Shown in pieces: positions 45,885-55,902 of a stretch of DNA of 64,000 nucleotides. Made by a program: the position numbers and the translations under genes. The notes under the pieces are model-generated. The model was given only the letters and a program-made list of their open reading frames with translations, made no database searches and was not told the origin of the DNA. The stretch is from Lysinibacillus parviboronicapiens (GTDB lineage Bacteria; Bacillota; Bacilli; Bacillales_A; Planococcaceae): NCBI RefSeq assembly GCF_003049575.1, contig NZ_PYWI01000015.1:1-64000 (forward strand), read 5' to 3'. Positions within the stretch are counted from its first letter, which is position 1. Each line of letters starts with the position of its first letter.

Positions 45885-45980
45885 TTAGAATGCGCATATA
45901 GTAAGAACGACGGTTACGGCTGCACAAATTCCTAGAAACCACCATGTATCTGTAAAATCTTCTTTCGATTCACGATTCAT
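45885..45980 (-). CDS. 31-residue membrane miniprotein overlapping the DUF418 gene
   Basis: Reads MNRESKEDFTDTWWFLGIC and then AAVTVVLTICAF: a charged head and one transmembrane helix. Its ATG overlaps the last codons of the DUF418 gene in another frame, with AAGGAAG 8 bases upstream, so translation would be coupled. I cannot name a family. The stretch from 45614 to 45884 holds nothing else I can support. Confidence 0.6.
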   Translation of the reverse strand: MNRESKEDFTDTWWFLGICAAVTVVLTICAF

Positions 45981-47136
45981 TTACAGTACTTCCTTTCTGT
46001 TTCGTTTGCCCACTCCATGACCAATTCGTCCATATTCTCAGTACGGTTTCAAACGGGCCACGTTTGAATTTCTTTAAATAAGCAATACTAAAAATGCATT
46101 GCAAGCTATAGAGTACAACCCCGAATATGATGCCACCAAATACGCCTAATTGGCCATATAAGCCGAGTCCGTATCCGTAAAATACTGTTGTACAAATGAT
46201 TGTTTGCATTAAATAATTGGTCATCGATAGCTTGCCGACACTTTCAAAAGCAGGTGAGAGCAACTGTACAGGTCGCGTATTAAAAAATAATGCTACTAAG
46301 CACACGTAGCCTACCGCTAATAGCTGTGAACCACCCATTAGTAACATGCCGGAAAAGTTATTTTCTATAAAGCTAAATGCTTTGAAAGCGAGGCCCACTG
46401 GTACTAAGATTGCCCCGATAACGTACCATTTCTTTTCTTTTTGCATATTTTCAAAAGCGTGTAGTTTAGCAAGCCCCATACCAAATAAAAACAGTGGTGC
46501 ATAAAATAAAGGTGCAAAAATAAAGATAAAGAATACAAAAATAGGATCGTCTAATCCAGGGGGCATAACATTTGCACGGAAATCATAGATGTCTAGGTAA
46601 CTTCCGTTTGCATAAGTTGCATCTGCCTTTTCGATATAAGTAGTTAGTTCATTCTGCTCTTTTTTTGTGATTTCCGTAGGACCGAATGTTAAAGCTGTCG
46701 TCAGTAAAAATAATACACCGCACCATATAAATAATGTTTTTGGTTTACGATTAATGAACGGAATTAAAAATAATGTCATACAGCCATAAGATAATAAAAT
46801 ATCACCTTCCCATAAAAATGAAGAATGGAGCCAACCGATGGCGATTAGACCAATTGCGCGACGTAGAATTGACCACCGACTCTTAGTTTTCTTTCTACGG
46901 ACAGATTCGATAAATTTAATAAGAGAGAAGCCAAATAAGATGGTGAAAATAGGCATAAATGAGCCCTCAATGAAGACTTTTACAAAATATAATGCACCGT
47001 TATCTACCATTGATAAATTTTTTAATTCATCCTTGCCATACATGCCAAACTGGAAAATAAGCAGGTTAGCCATCAAAATCCCAAACAAACTTAATCCACG
47101 TATACTGTCAATGAAGGTAACTCGATTTGTTGTCAT
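45970..47136 (-). CDS. DUF418 family membrane protein (YrkO-like)
   Basis: 388 residues, about ten helices, with a C-terminal DUF418 domain (FESVGKLSMTNYLMQT motif) and an N-terminal acyltransferase-3-like start (FIDSIRGLSLFGILMAN). Transport or acyl transfer is suspected for the family but not established. AAGGAG precedes the ATG. It is divergent from a two-component system, matching the B. subtilis yrkO neighbourhood, where YrkP controls yrkO. Confidence 0.85.
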   Translation of the reverse strand: MTTNRVTFIDSIRGLSLFGILMANLLIFQFGMYGKDELKNLSMVDNGALYFVKVFIEGSFMPIFTILFGFSLIKFIESVRRKKTKSRWSILRRAIGLIAIGWLHSSFLWEGDILLSYGCMTLFLIPFINRKPKTLFIWCGVLFLLTTALTFGPTEITKKEQNELTTYIEKADATYANGSYLDIYDFRANVMPPGLDDPIFVFFIFIFAPLFYAPLFLFGMGLAKLHAFENMQKEKKWYVIGAILVPVGLAFKAFSFIENNFSGMLLMGGSQLLAVGYVCLVALFFNTRPVQLLSPAFESVGKLSMTNYLMQTIICTTVFYGYGLGLYGQLGVFGGIIFGVVLYSLQCIFSIAYLKKFKRGPFETVLRIWTNWSWSGQTKQKGSTVNES

Positions 47137-47240
47137 TTGCGTTTTATCTCCTTAATTGGTTAACTTATACATAGAGTAATAGTAAAATCTTATAGAGATA
47201 TAATGACTACCTTAAAGTAATCTTAAAAGTTGGTGATAAT

Positions 47241-47942
47241 ATGCAAAAGGCAAAAATTTTAGTATTAGAAGATGAACGAGCTATTGCAGAAATGATTGAA
47301 ATCATCTTAAGAAAAGAAGGAATTGACAACATTACACTTTGTGACACTGTACAAGGTGCCATGAGGGAAATAGGAAAGGAAGAATTTGACTTTTATCTGT
47401 TAGATATCATGTTACCAGACGGTAGTGGCTTAGAGATGGCGAAGCGTATCCGCGAGAACAGTGATGCCCCAATCTTCTTTTTAACTGCCAAGAGTAGTGA
47501 TGCGGATAAACTACGTGGCTTTATGAATGGAGCGGATGACTATATAACAAAACCATTTAATCCGCTAGAGCTTGTAGCGAGGGTAAAAGTACAGCTCACG
47601 CGTTACATGAAAAAGAAGGTGGATGTGCAAGAGGGACATCTATATACTTGTCATCGTTTTGTGTTTAATGTGGATGCGGCAGAGCTCACAGTTGATGGAA
47701 AAAAGGACATTATTAGTGGAAGGTTATTTCATTTACTGAAATATCTCTGTGAAAATACAGGGCAAGTATTATCAAAGGAACAAATATATGAACGCGTGTG
47801 GGGAGATTATATATTCGATGATAATACGGTGATGGTTCATATTCGTAAACTACGTGAAAAGATTGAAGAAGATCCAGGTAAACCAACGTGCATTGTAACG
47901 GTTAGGGGAATTGGCTATAAACTCGTTGGAGATATTCAGTGA
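47241..47942 (+). CDS. OmpR-family response regulator (YrkP-like)
   Basis: 233 residues: receiver with Asp55 (YLLDIMLPD) and Lys in ITKPF, then an OmpR/PhoB winged helix ending GIGYKLVGDI. It shares one base with the kinase gene. The 104-base divergent promoter region with the DUF418 gene (47137-47240) is the likely control point. Confidence 0.9.
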   Translation: MQKAKILVLEDERAIAEMIEIILRKEGIDNITLCDTVQGAMREIGKEEFDFYLLDIMLPDGSGLEMAKRIRENSDAPIFFLTAKSSDADKLRGFMNGADDYITKPFNPLELVARVKVQLTRYMKKKVDVQEGHLYTCHRFVFNVDAAELTVDGKKDIISGRLFHLLKYLCENTGQVLSKEQIYERVWGDYIFDDNTVMVHIRKLREKIEEDPGKPTCIVTVRGIGYKLVGDIQ

Positions 47943-49588
47943 TGAAACCATCAAGAAGATTAACGCTGCGTTTTGTTTCATATTTCACAGTATTTTATTT
48001 ATTAATTATTTTGGGTTTTATTGTCAGTCTGTTATTTTTTGCGTTTTTTATCAATGCACGTGTTGGTGATAATATCCATACTATGACTTCCTATGAAATT
48101 GAAAATGACGCAGTGGTAAAGGATGGGGATTCTGTACGAATTGCCGATTATTTAGTAGAACGTGCTGCGGAGAATTTAGGGCAGTTATATTTAATCAATC
48201 AATCAATGGACATAGTGGATTATACAGGGGATACATGCGAACTTTGCGAAATAGCCGATAGTGAAATTTTGTCGCTCGAACGTTCAGGTATGCATACGTG
48301 GAAACTACCTAAATATTACTTATTATTTTTACCTACTTCACTTGTGCAGCCTCTATTTGATGAGACATATAGTGTTTGGCAAAAACAAGAGGACATACCT
48401 GCAGATTTGCTCCAGCGTTTAAAGGATAATATGGCTACTATAGAGCTTTATAACGAACGGTGGAAACGCGTAGAAGTTATTGGTGAAAGTTATAAATTAC
48501 TGGATAAGCCAGAATTATTTGAAGAGAATTATGACATTTTCGAACAGGAAGAACTTATCCAAAGTGCAACACTGGCAGATGAAACAACACTTGTTGTACG
48601 TATGCCGAACCCAGCCTATAAACCGTTTGAAGAACCGTTTAATAAAGCGATGCTTCTGTTTGTTGCAATTTTTTTCGGCAGTCATATTATCTTGTTAATT
48701 GGCGTCATTTTCTTATCTATTGGGATTTCTCGTCAATTTGTTCGACCGCTTGTTTACGTTATTTCACGGATTGAACAACTTGCGCAATTTGACTACCGGA
48801 AATTGAGCGATAAGAAAGTTCATCACCAGAAGACAGGGAAATTAAAGCGTAAATTTAAATTATTTCAACCTGTCGATGAATCGCTCAATCATTTATCGGA
48901 CCGACTTGCCTCAAATGAAAGACAAATTAAGCAATCCGAACAATTACGTGAAGAATGGATTACGGGGCTATCACATGATTTAAAGACACCTCTAAGCTCT
49001 ATTTACGGTTATTCCACAATGTTGGCGTCTGGTGATTATGAGTGGACGAATGATGAAATGCGTGCATTTGCGAAAACAATGCAAGAAAAGGCCACATACA
49101 TGGATGCTCTTATCCAAGATTTAACCTATACGTATCAGTTGAAAAATAAAGCGATAAAGCTTGAAAAGGTATCCTTAGCCCTCAATACGTGGTTACTGCA
49201 ATTTGCAGACAATCAGGTGTGTGTGCATGTCTATGGAGATGTCATACTGGATGCAGATGAACTTCTTTTAAAGCGAATATTAGATAATTTAATTACAAAT
49301 GCCAAGAAGTATACCCCGATTGACACGGAGGTAAGTGTTGAAGCGCAAAATACGCAAGAAGGCGTCATGTTGACAATTGCTGACCAAGGTCCGGGAATTC
49401 CACAAAAAGAACTAGATAACTTATTTGAGCGCTATTACCGAGGAACAAATACAACCGATGATGCTACAGGTACTGGTCTGGGGTTAGCGATTACCAAACA
49501 ACTAATTGATTTGCATGATGGGACAATTCGTGTTAGTTCTGATGCAAGAGGTACCGTTTTTGTTGTGAAATTTTCATATGAACAATAG
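47942..49588 (+). CDS. Sensor histidine kinase (YrkQ-like)
   Basis: 548 residues. Two membrane segments (about 12-38 and 236-262) enclose a 200-residue extracytoplasmic sensor containing a CxxC pair (Cys99, Cys102). Then HAMP, His345 in GLSHDLKTPL, N box DNLITNAKKYT and G boxes DQGPGI and GTGLGLAI. The ATG at 47942 (TGATG overlap) is preferred to the GTG one codon earlier. Confidence 0.9.
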   Translation: MKPSRRLTLRFVSYFTVFYLLIILGFIVSLLFFAFFINARVGDNIHTMTSYEIENDAVVKDGDSVRIADYLVERAAENLGQLYLINQSMDIVDYTGDTCELCEIADSEILSLERSGMHTWKLPKYYLLFLPTSLVQPLFDETYSVWQKQEDIPADLLQRLKDNMATIELYNERWKRVEVIGESYKLLDKPELFEENYDIFEQEELIQSATLADETTLVVRMPNPAYKPFEEPFNKAMLLFVAIFFGSHIILLIGVIFLSIGISRQFVRPLVYVISRIEQLAQFDYRKLSDKKVHHQKTGKLKRKFKLFQPVDESLNHLSDRLASNERQIKQSEQLREEWITGLSHDLKTPLSSIYGYSTMLASGDYEWTNDEMRAFAKTMQEKATYMDALIQDLTYTYQLKNKAIKLEKVSLALNTWLLQFADNQVCVHVYGDVILDADELLLKRILDNLITNAKKYTPIDTEVSVEAQNTQEGVMLTIADQGPGIPQKELDNLFERYYRGTNTTDDATGTGLGLAITKQLIDLHDGTIRVSSDARGTVFVVKFSYEQ

Positions 49589-49787
49589 CGCATTCATATT
49601 AGCATGAAGTTATATGATGGCGTAGTCTGAAAATAAGTCCTTACAATGTGCTGCGCTTTCTGTGTTTAAGGTACGCGCTGCATCGTGGCTACAGAGTATT
49701 AGACAAAGAGGATTTAACCGCTGTTGCTTCATTGCCCCTCGCTGTTGCGCAAATAAATTAATAAGTACATTTTCACTTTACATGACA

Positions 49788-49836
49788 AAAAATAGTATGC
49801 ATAGGTACTCCTAGCATACTATTTTTCTTTTTTTTG
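49788..49836. terminator. Bidirectional terminator
   Basis: Perfect 13-bp stem AAAAATAGTATGC/GCATACTATTTTT with T tracts on both strands, serving the kinase gene and the convergent TetR gene. Confidence 0.92.
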
Positions 49837-49844
49837 GCCTATGA

Positions 49845-50753
49845 TTATTTTTTATGACAGTGCTCGGAAGGATGTTCTATTTTTACGTAACGCCATAAAT
49901 TATTGGCGATGTCACGCGCCTCTGCTGCGTGTTCAGTCCCAACAAATGCTTTTCTGAAAGGTGTAAGTAGTGATTCGATAATAAAGAGCTTAGGTTTTTC
50001 TTGCTGCAATTCTTCCATTAAAAACGTAGCGAACTCTAAACCTTCAACAGTTTCATCCTTCGATAATCCCTTCGTAAAGCCTTGAAGTTGTTCGATTACC
50101 ATTTCTTTACTGACTGAACGATAATTTACAACATTTTGTATGGCGTTAATCATCTCGACACTTATAATGATATCTTTTGATTTTAGCATTGCGGGAATAA
50201 TTACACTAATATTGCGTAATGCTACGCGTACAATTGCTTCTCGATTTATATATTTATAATCTGAAATCAACACTGCACGTAAAGAAAGGTTAATCATACC
50301 AAGTGTTTGTACCGCACATTCATAGCTCATCGGACTAATTTCTTCTCCAAAAACTTGTACAAGTCTATTGGCAAGCCATTCTAACTCTTGTAAATGGTAG
50401 TTCAAAATAATTTTCTTTAGTTCATTATCCCGAGAATGGAAAATTGATTCGAAAATTTGAATGAGATTTTGCTCGCGGTTGACATACATGAGCACTGCAA
50501 CTTGCTGTGTTAATACTTCCAAGTCAGTTGGATCTTTCCCATAAAGAAGCTCATGTCGGCGATTGCTTGCTTCCTCGCGCCCTTCATCTAGAATGGCGAT
50601 TAAGCATTCGTTTTTCGAGGCGAAATGATTATAAAATGTGCCTTTAGATATTTTAGCAGCACTGATGATATCGTTAATAGATGTATCTACGAATCCCTTT
50701 TCTATAAAAAGTTCACGGGCAGAAGTAAGTATTTGTCTTTTTCTTTTGTTCAT
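49845..50753 (-). CDS. TetR-family regulator of the adjacent efflux pump
   Basis: 302 residues, longer than usual (about 200). N-terminal HTH (INDIISAAKISKGTFYNHFASK); the C-terminal part is extended by about 100 residues with no obvious second domain. Divergent from a DHA2 drug transporter with an inverted repeat between them, so local repression is likely. AAGGTGAGG precedes the ATG. Confidence 0.87.
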   Translation of the reverse strand: MNKRKRQILTSARELFIEKGFVDTSINDIISAAKISKGTFYNHFASKNECLIAILDEGREEASNRRHELLYGKDPTDLEVLTQQVAVLMYVNREQNLIQIFESIFHSRDNELKKIILNYHLQELEWLANRLVQVFGEEISPMSYECAVQTLGMINLSLRAVLISDYKYINREAIVRVALRNISVIIPAMLKSKDIIISVEMINAIQNVVNYRSVSKEMVIEQLQGFTKGLSKDETVEGLEFATFLMEELQQEKPKLFIIESLLTPFRKAFVGTEHAAEARDIANNLWRYVKIEHPSEHCHKK

Positions 50754-50794
50754 AACCTCACCTTTTTTAATTATTATACTCTCATTCTATAATG

Positions 50795-50818
50795 AAAACG
50801 CTTATATATCAACGTTTT
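50795..50818. promoter_or_regulatory. Candidate TetR operator
   Basis: AAAACG, 12 AT-rich bases, CGTTTT: an inverted repeat between the divergent tetR and MFS genes, in the place expected for the operator. Confidence 0.55.
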
Positions 50819-50909
50819 TAAAATTATTAATCTAAATTGTTGAAAAAAGTAGACTGTGAGTATAAAATAAGTTTTATCTTAAACAACAAGAAAGAATTGA
50901 GGGATATAA

Positions 50910-52424
50910 ATGAATAATGACTTAACAATGAAAAAGCCCCCTTATGGCATGATTGCTATTTTATTTGTGGGTGCTTTTGTTGCTTTTCTTAACAACACAT
51001 TGTTAAATGTTGCGTTGCCAACCATTATGAAAGATTTTGGTATTACGTATGCAAAAGTACAATGGCTGGCTACAGGTTATATGCTTGTAAGTGGTATCTT
51101 AGTACCGGCTTCGGCATTTTTCGTAACACGCTTTAAAAATAGACATCTATTTATTACAGCGATGACAATATTTACAATTGGTACAATTATGGCTGGTTTT
51201 GCACCAAACTTTGGCGTGCTCTTAGCAGGTCGTATGGTGCAAGCAGCAGGGGCTTCAAGTATGTCACCCCTGTTAATGAATGTTATGCTGACGAGCTTCC
51301 CGAAAGAAAAACGTGGAGCAGCAATGGGTATTTTTGGTTTAGTTATGATTGCGGCACCAGCTATTGGTCCAACATTATCAGGCTGGATTGTGGAACATCA
51401 TGATTGGCGCATGCTATTCCAAATGATTATTCCATTTGCCATTATTAGTTTACTATTTGGCGTTTGGAAATTAAAAAACGTGATGGAGACACGTGAAGTT
51501 CAATTAGATTTCCTTTCCGTATTTTTATCGACAGTTGCATTTGGTGGTATTCTTTATGGTTTCAGTACAGCAGGCGATAAAGGATGGTCTAGCCCTTGGG
51601 TATACGGTACCATTTCAATTGGTTTTGTATCGTTAATTATTTTCATCTTTAAACAATTACGTATGGATGAACCTTTACTGGAACTACGTATTTACAAATA
51701 TCCGATGTTTGCACTGGGCTCGGCTATTTCTGTTATTGTTTCCATGGCGATGTTCTCTGGGATGATTTTAACACCGGCTTATGTGCAATCAATTCGTGGA
51801 ATTGAACCTTTTGAAGCGGGATTAATGATGCTTCCGGGGGCACTTGTAATGGGCATTATGTCTCCAATTACAGGGAAGCTTTTTGATAAATTCGGGCCGC
51901 GTATTTTAGCGATTATTGGTTTAACGATTACTACTCTTGCTACATTTGGTCTAACGAAATTAGCCATGGATTCGAGTTATACATTTATCGTGTCTATGTA
52001 TTCAATTCGTATGTTCGGTATGTCTATGGTAATGATGCCTATTATGACAAACGGTTTAAATCAATTACCACAAATTATGAATCCACATGGTACGGCTATC
52101 AATAATACTCTACAACAAGTAGCAGGAGCGATAGGTAGTGCCGTGTTGGTTACTTTTATGAACAACCGTACGAAAGCGACAGCTGCGGACTTAATCGCAG
52201 ATGCACAAGCGAAGGCGGCTCAATCCGGTGTGGTGCCAACAGCTGAGCAAATGCAACAAATGCAAGATCAAATTATGCAAACAGCCTTATTAGATGGGAT
52301 TACACATTCATTCTTAATAGCGGCTATTGTAACAGTTCTTGCACTAGTGCTGGCATTCTTCTTAAAACGTGTAAAAGTTGAAAGTGTAGCAGCTACAATG
52401 GATTTGAAAAAACCTACAAAGTAA
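50910..52424 (+). CDS. DHA2-family drug:H+ antiporter (EmrB/QacA type)
   Basis: 504 residues, 14 helices. Motif WLATGYML, the loop motif after helix 2 and the GPTLSGWI motif C of antiporters are present. Probable multidrug exporter like LmrB. GAGGG precedes the ATG by 7 bases. Regulated by the divergent TetR (inference). The C-terminal cytosolic loop is Gln/Met/Ala-rich. Confidence 0.9.
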   Translation: MNNDLTMKKPPYGMIAILFVGAFVAFLNNTLLNVALPTIMKDFGITYAKVQWLATGYMLVSGILVPASAFFVTRFKNRHLFITAMTIFTIGTIMAGFAPNFGVLLAGRMVQAAGASSMSPLLMNVMLTSFPKEKRGAAMGIFGLVMIAAPAIGPTLSGWIVEHHDWRMLFQMIIPFAIISLLFGVWKLKNVMETREVQLDFLSVFLSTVAFGGILYGFSTAGDKGWSSPWVYGTISIGFVSLIIFIFKQLRMDEPLLELRIYKYPMFALGSAISVIVSMAMFSGMILTPAYVQSIRGIEPFEAGLMMLPGALVMGIMSPITGKLFDKFGPRILAIIGLTITTLATFGLTKLAMDSSYTFIVSMYSIRMFGMSMVMMPIMTNGLNQLPQIMNPHGTAINNTLQQVAGAIGSAVLVTFMNNRTKATAADLIADAQAKAAQSGVVPTAEQMQQMQDQIMQTALLDGITHSFLIAAIVTVLALVLAFFLKRVKVESVAATMDLKKPTK

Positions 52425-52463
52425 TAAATGAGAGAAATGATTTAAATTTAGCTTATAAACGAC

Positions 52464-52498
52464 AAAAAGTTCCGTTCTAAGAACGGGGCTTTTTATGT
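52464..52498 (+). terminator. Terminator after the DHA2 gene
   Basis: AAAAAGTTCCGTTCT pairs with AGAACGGGGCTTTTT (two G-U) and is followed by T-rich sequence. Confidence 0.85.
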
Positions 52499-52629
52499 TT
52501 TTTTCAATACGTTGTTACAGTAATCGTATAGTTGGGGGATAAATCGTTTGAAGTTATCGATAAAATCTAGAAGTTGGTCGATACATTTAATAATCTAGAT
52601 GAAAAGTCATGTTATAAAAGGATAAAATA

Positions 52630-52675
52630 AGACCCGTTTTCTGTGTGCCTAGTAGCATCCACAAAAAACGGGTCT
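52630..52675 (-). terminator. Terminator of the MMPL gene
   Basis: AGACCCGTTTT.TGTG pairs with its complement; on the minus strand TTATTTTATC follows. The 310-base gap between the two convergent genes is otherwise empty. Confidence 0.75.
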
Positions 52676-52734
52676 ATTCTTATACATTAACGTGCTGCTT
52701 TAATTACAAAATATTAAGAGTTGGATAGCAGGCT

Positions 52735-54921
52735 TTAGGCATCCTTTTTAAATAGCGGACCTGGCCAAAAAGCATATTTTCCAAGAACAGTAGTAATCGC
52801 TGGCACAAGCAGTGGACGTACGATAAATGTATCCAGTAGAACACCGATGGCAGTCACAACGCCAAATTGCACAAGTACCTGTATAGGTAGTGTTGCGAGG
52901 ACAGCGAATGTACCTGCTAAAATAAGACCTGCAGATGTAATGACACTACCCGTATGAACTACGCCCTCTTCTACCGCTGTTAAATGATCTGTATTTTTAC
53001 GTTTCTTCCAAATTTCTGAAATCATGAAGATGTTATAATCTTCCCCAAGGGCTACTAAGAATACAAATGCATACAGTGGAATGGCACCCGATATCGCCTC
53101 TGCTCCCATAATATGATGCAAAATAAGCCAACCTGCACCGAGTGCGCCAAAATAAGAAATAATCACTGTCGCCAGTAAATACACTGTTGCTGTCACAGAA
53201 CGTAAATAGATAAATAATAAAATTGCTATTAACGCAATCATGGTCGGCATTATAACCGATTCATCACGTTCAGTAATTTGTTGTGTGTCATACTGACTTG
53301 CAGTTTCTCCGCCAATCCACACTTGCTGATCAGCATTCTTGATGCCTGTACTTTCAAGTATATTTACGACTTCAGCCTTAAGCTCTGGTATATGCGCCAA
53401 TGATTCTTTTGCATAAGGGTTTGCATTAAACGTAAGTTCATATAATTGAATGGCATCGCTTTTCTCCCCAATTTGGACATCTCCCACAGTATCTATATAA
53501 GGAAGTGCAGTGAGCGACTGCTGGATATTAATATCTGTGCCTGTCGTATCAATTACAAGTTGGACAGGCGCTAGTTCTCCCGGTGAGAAATTTTCTTCTA
53601 TTAAAGTAAAACCTTCACGAGAGGGTATATCCTCTGGGAAAGAAGATAATAAGTCAAATGTATATTGAATACGGGGCACAAATGCTGCTAAACCACCAAG
53701 TAAAAGAACAGTTACAACAATAACAATCCAAGGTTTATGCGTGACGAAGTGTCCGATTTTGCGGCTTATTTTATGAGATGACTTATGTTGTTTTTTACCC
53801 TTCTTACGAGCCATGTCCTCTGTTCGAGGTGTAAATGGAAAGAATGCTACACGCCCAATAATAACGAGGATGGCAGGCAGTACAACTAATGCCGCTATGC
53901 CCATTACTAAAACGCCAAAACTAAATGGCACCGCAAAGCGTTGGAATGCGCCATAGTGGGCAAGACTAAGTGTGGCTAATCCGATAACGACCGTTAAAGC
54001 GCTCATCAAGATAGCACCACCAGATTCCTTTACAGCAAGTTTCATTGCTGAAGCCTTATCCTCAATATCAAACAGTATTTCACGATATTTGGATATTAAA
54101 AATAAACAATAGTCTGTTCCTGCACCAAAAAGCAATACGGTCATAATGGACACAGCCTGTGAATCCTTATCAATCCAGCCTTGCTCCGCAAAGAAACCAA
54201 GTGTTGGACTAATGACACCATAAGCAAGGCCTACAACGATTAGTGGAATAATGGCAAGTAAAGGTGAACGATAGATTAGTATCAGTAACACAAGTACAAG
54301 CATTACCGTTGCTATTAGTAGTTTCACATCCGCTTGCGAGAATAAGCTAACAGCATCTGTTGCAATACCCACAGGTCCTGAATAGCATACATGGAGTGCA
54401 TCTTTTGTTAATTCTTCATCTAATTGGACATTATACATATCCATTGTTTTGGTTAAATTATCAAGACTCTCTTGTAATAAATCAGTAGCAACACCTTTTT
54501 CAAAGAAAATAGGTGTAACGATTGTTGAACCATTGTCAGATGTAGCTGCCAAAAAAGCTTGAGGTGGCATTTCATCATAAGGTGGCACAAGCGATTGGTG
54601 TGCCAAAGGTTTTGTTTTAAGATCTTTATATACCTTTTGAATAGCTGAATAATCATCGGTCGTTAGACCATTTTCACGATGCCAGACAAGTAACAGTGGG
54701 GTACCGGCATCATTTGGAAATTCTTCTGCAATAATGGCTGCTGCTTGCTCAGACATTTCTGAATCTGGCAGATTATTAGCCGATTCACTTTCGATACTAT
54801 TTATTTGTGGCCAAGCAAAAGATAGGACAACAACGAGTAAAACCCAAATGGTAAGTGCCAACAACCGACCTTTTTTACCTGCAACTAATGCGCCCCATTG
54901 CTCGAGTGGGTGTTTTTGCAT
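52735..54921 (-). CDS. MMPL-family (RND) transporter, YdfJ-like
   Basis: 728 residues, two RND halves: one helix, an extracytoplasmic loop, then a five-helix block (about 200-370), repeated with the second loop at 430-545 and second block at 550-715. Proton-relay motifs GAGTDYCLFLISKYRE and ALGEDYNIFMISE mark the two halves. Substrates of bacillar members are unclear (lipids or antimicrobials). GGAGG precedes the ATG. Divergent from a TetR gene. Confidence 0.9.
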   Translation of the reverse strand: MQKHPLEQWGALVAGKKGRLLALTIWVLLVVVLSFAWPQINSIESESANNLPDSEMSEQAAAIIAEEFPNDAGTPLLLVWHRENGLTTDDYSAIQKVYKDLKTKPLAHQSLVPPYDEMPPQAFLAATSDNGSTIVTPIFFEKGVATDLLQESLDNLTKTMDMYNVQLDEELTKDALHVCYSGPVGIATDAVSLFSQADVKLLIATVMLVLVLLILIYRSPLLAIIPLIVVGLAYGVISPTLGFFAEQGWIDKDSQAVSIMTVLLFGAGTDYCLFLISKYREILFDIEDKASAMKLAVKESGGAILMSALTVVIGLATLSLAHYGAFQRFAVPFSFGVLVMGIAALVVLPAILVIIGRVAFFPFTPRTEDMARKKGKKQHKSSHKISRKIGHFVTHKPWIVIVVTVLLLGGLAAFVPRIQYTFDLLSSFPEDIPSREGFTLIEENFSPGELAPVQLVIDTTGTDINIQQSLTALPYIDTVGDVQIGEKSDAIQLYELTFNANPYAKESLAHIPELKAEVVNILESTGIKNADQQVWIGGETASQYDTQQITERDESVIMPTMIALIAILLFIYLRSVTATVYLLATVIISYFGALGAGWLILHHIMGAEAISGAIPLYAFVFLVALGEDYNIFMISEIWKKRKNTDHLTAVEEGVVHTGSVITSAGLILAGTFAVLATLPIQVLVQFGVVTAIGVLLDTFIVRPLLVPAITTVLGKYAFWPGPLFKKDA

Positions 54922-55045
54922 GACGAAACCTCCATTCCATGTATGTAATGATAATTATATATACTAGAAGGTTAATTAATCAATTGCTATTTACTGATAT
55001 GTTATACTATGTCTAATAATAATCGGTTATAAGGGGGCGAACTTG

Positions 55046-55669
55046 TTGAAACAATCACCGCGTGTTCTAGGAAGACCTCGCCATGATGACAATGCTAAAC
55101 CAACTAAAGAACTTGTACTGGAGACGGCAACAAGACTTTTTATAAAAGATGGCTATAAGAATGTGTCGATGGATGATGTAGCGAAAGCATGCAATGTTAC
55201 GAAAGCAACTATTTATTACTATTACCCGACTAAAGGGGAGTTATATACTTCCGCATTAATTGCAATGATGAAAAGAATTCAGCTACATATTAAACAGATA
55301 TTAGAACAGCCTACAGCATTTAAAGAGCGATTAGAGCAACTAGTCGAAATTCATTTATCTGCAACATTGGATATTGATATGAAGAATTTTATGCGTGAAG
55401 CTACAATTAATTTATCAGAGCAACAATTAAAAGAAGTTCATGCCTCGGAAAACGAAATGTATAAAACAATTGAGCAGGCGATGCAAAGTGAAATGGACAA
55501 GGGGACAATTCGGACTGGTAATGCTCAATTTTTTACACATACCTTTATGGCGCTCATGTCAGTTGGCTATTTTAAAGATGGCGAAGGTAATCGACTATTT
55601 CAAACAGAAGCCAATGCTGCGAAAGAGATTATTGATTTCTTTTGGCTGTCTGTTAAGAAGTCGTCATAA
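55046..55669 (+). CDS. TetR-family regulator of the MMPL gene
   Basis: 207 residues: HTH (MDDVAKACNVTKATIYYYYPTKGELY) and a TetR_C domain. The start is one of two adjacent TTG codons (55043/55046); the second has AAGGGGG 8 bases upstream. Divergent placement suggests repression of the MMPL transporter. Confidence 0.85.
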   Translation: MKQSPRVLGRPRHDDNAKPTKELVLETATRLFIKDGYKNVSMDDVAKACNVTKATIYYYYPTKGELYTSALIAMMKRIQLHIKQILEQPTAFKERLEQLVEIHLSATLDIDMKNFMREATINLSEQQLKEVHASENEMYKTIEQAMQSEMDKGTIRTGNAQFFTHTFMALMSVGYFKDGEGNRLFQTEANAAKEIIDFFWLSVKKSS

Positions 55670-55866
55670 GTTTTGGTAGTAGACTGTCTAGAAAATAGAA
55701 TGCATTACTATTGATTGTAAAATATTTATTACCGCATCAGCTAAAAAAAGAGAATTAAGGAATTGTATTTTTTAACAAAATGGACAAAAAGATATCTTTG
55801 TTAACAACAAATAGTTGACAAATTCAATGAATCTTGAAAAGAATGTTGAAATTGTGATTTAGCTGA

Positions 55867-55895
55867 TTGAAATAATGTACAAACAGCTTTATAAT
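55867..55895 (+). promoter_or_regulatory. sigma-A promoter of yjlC-ndh
   Basis: TTGAAA and TATAAT with a 17-bp spacer. Two TTGTGA half-sites (just upstream near 55852, and at about 55929) recall half of a Rex box, but no full Rex dyad is present. Confidence 0.82.
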
Positions 55896-55902
55896 GAAGG
55901 TT

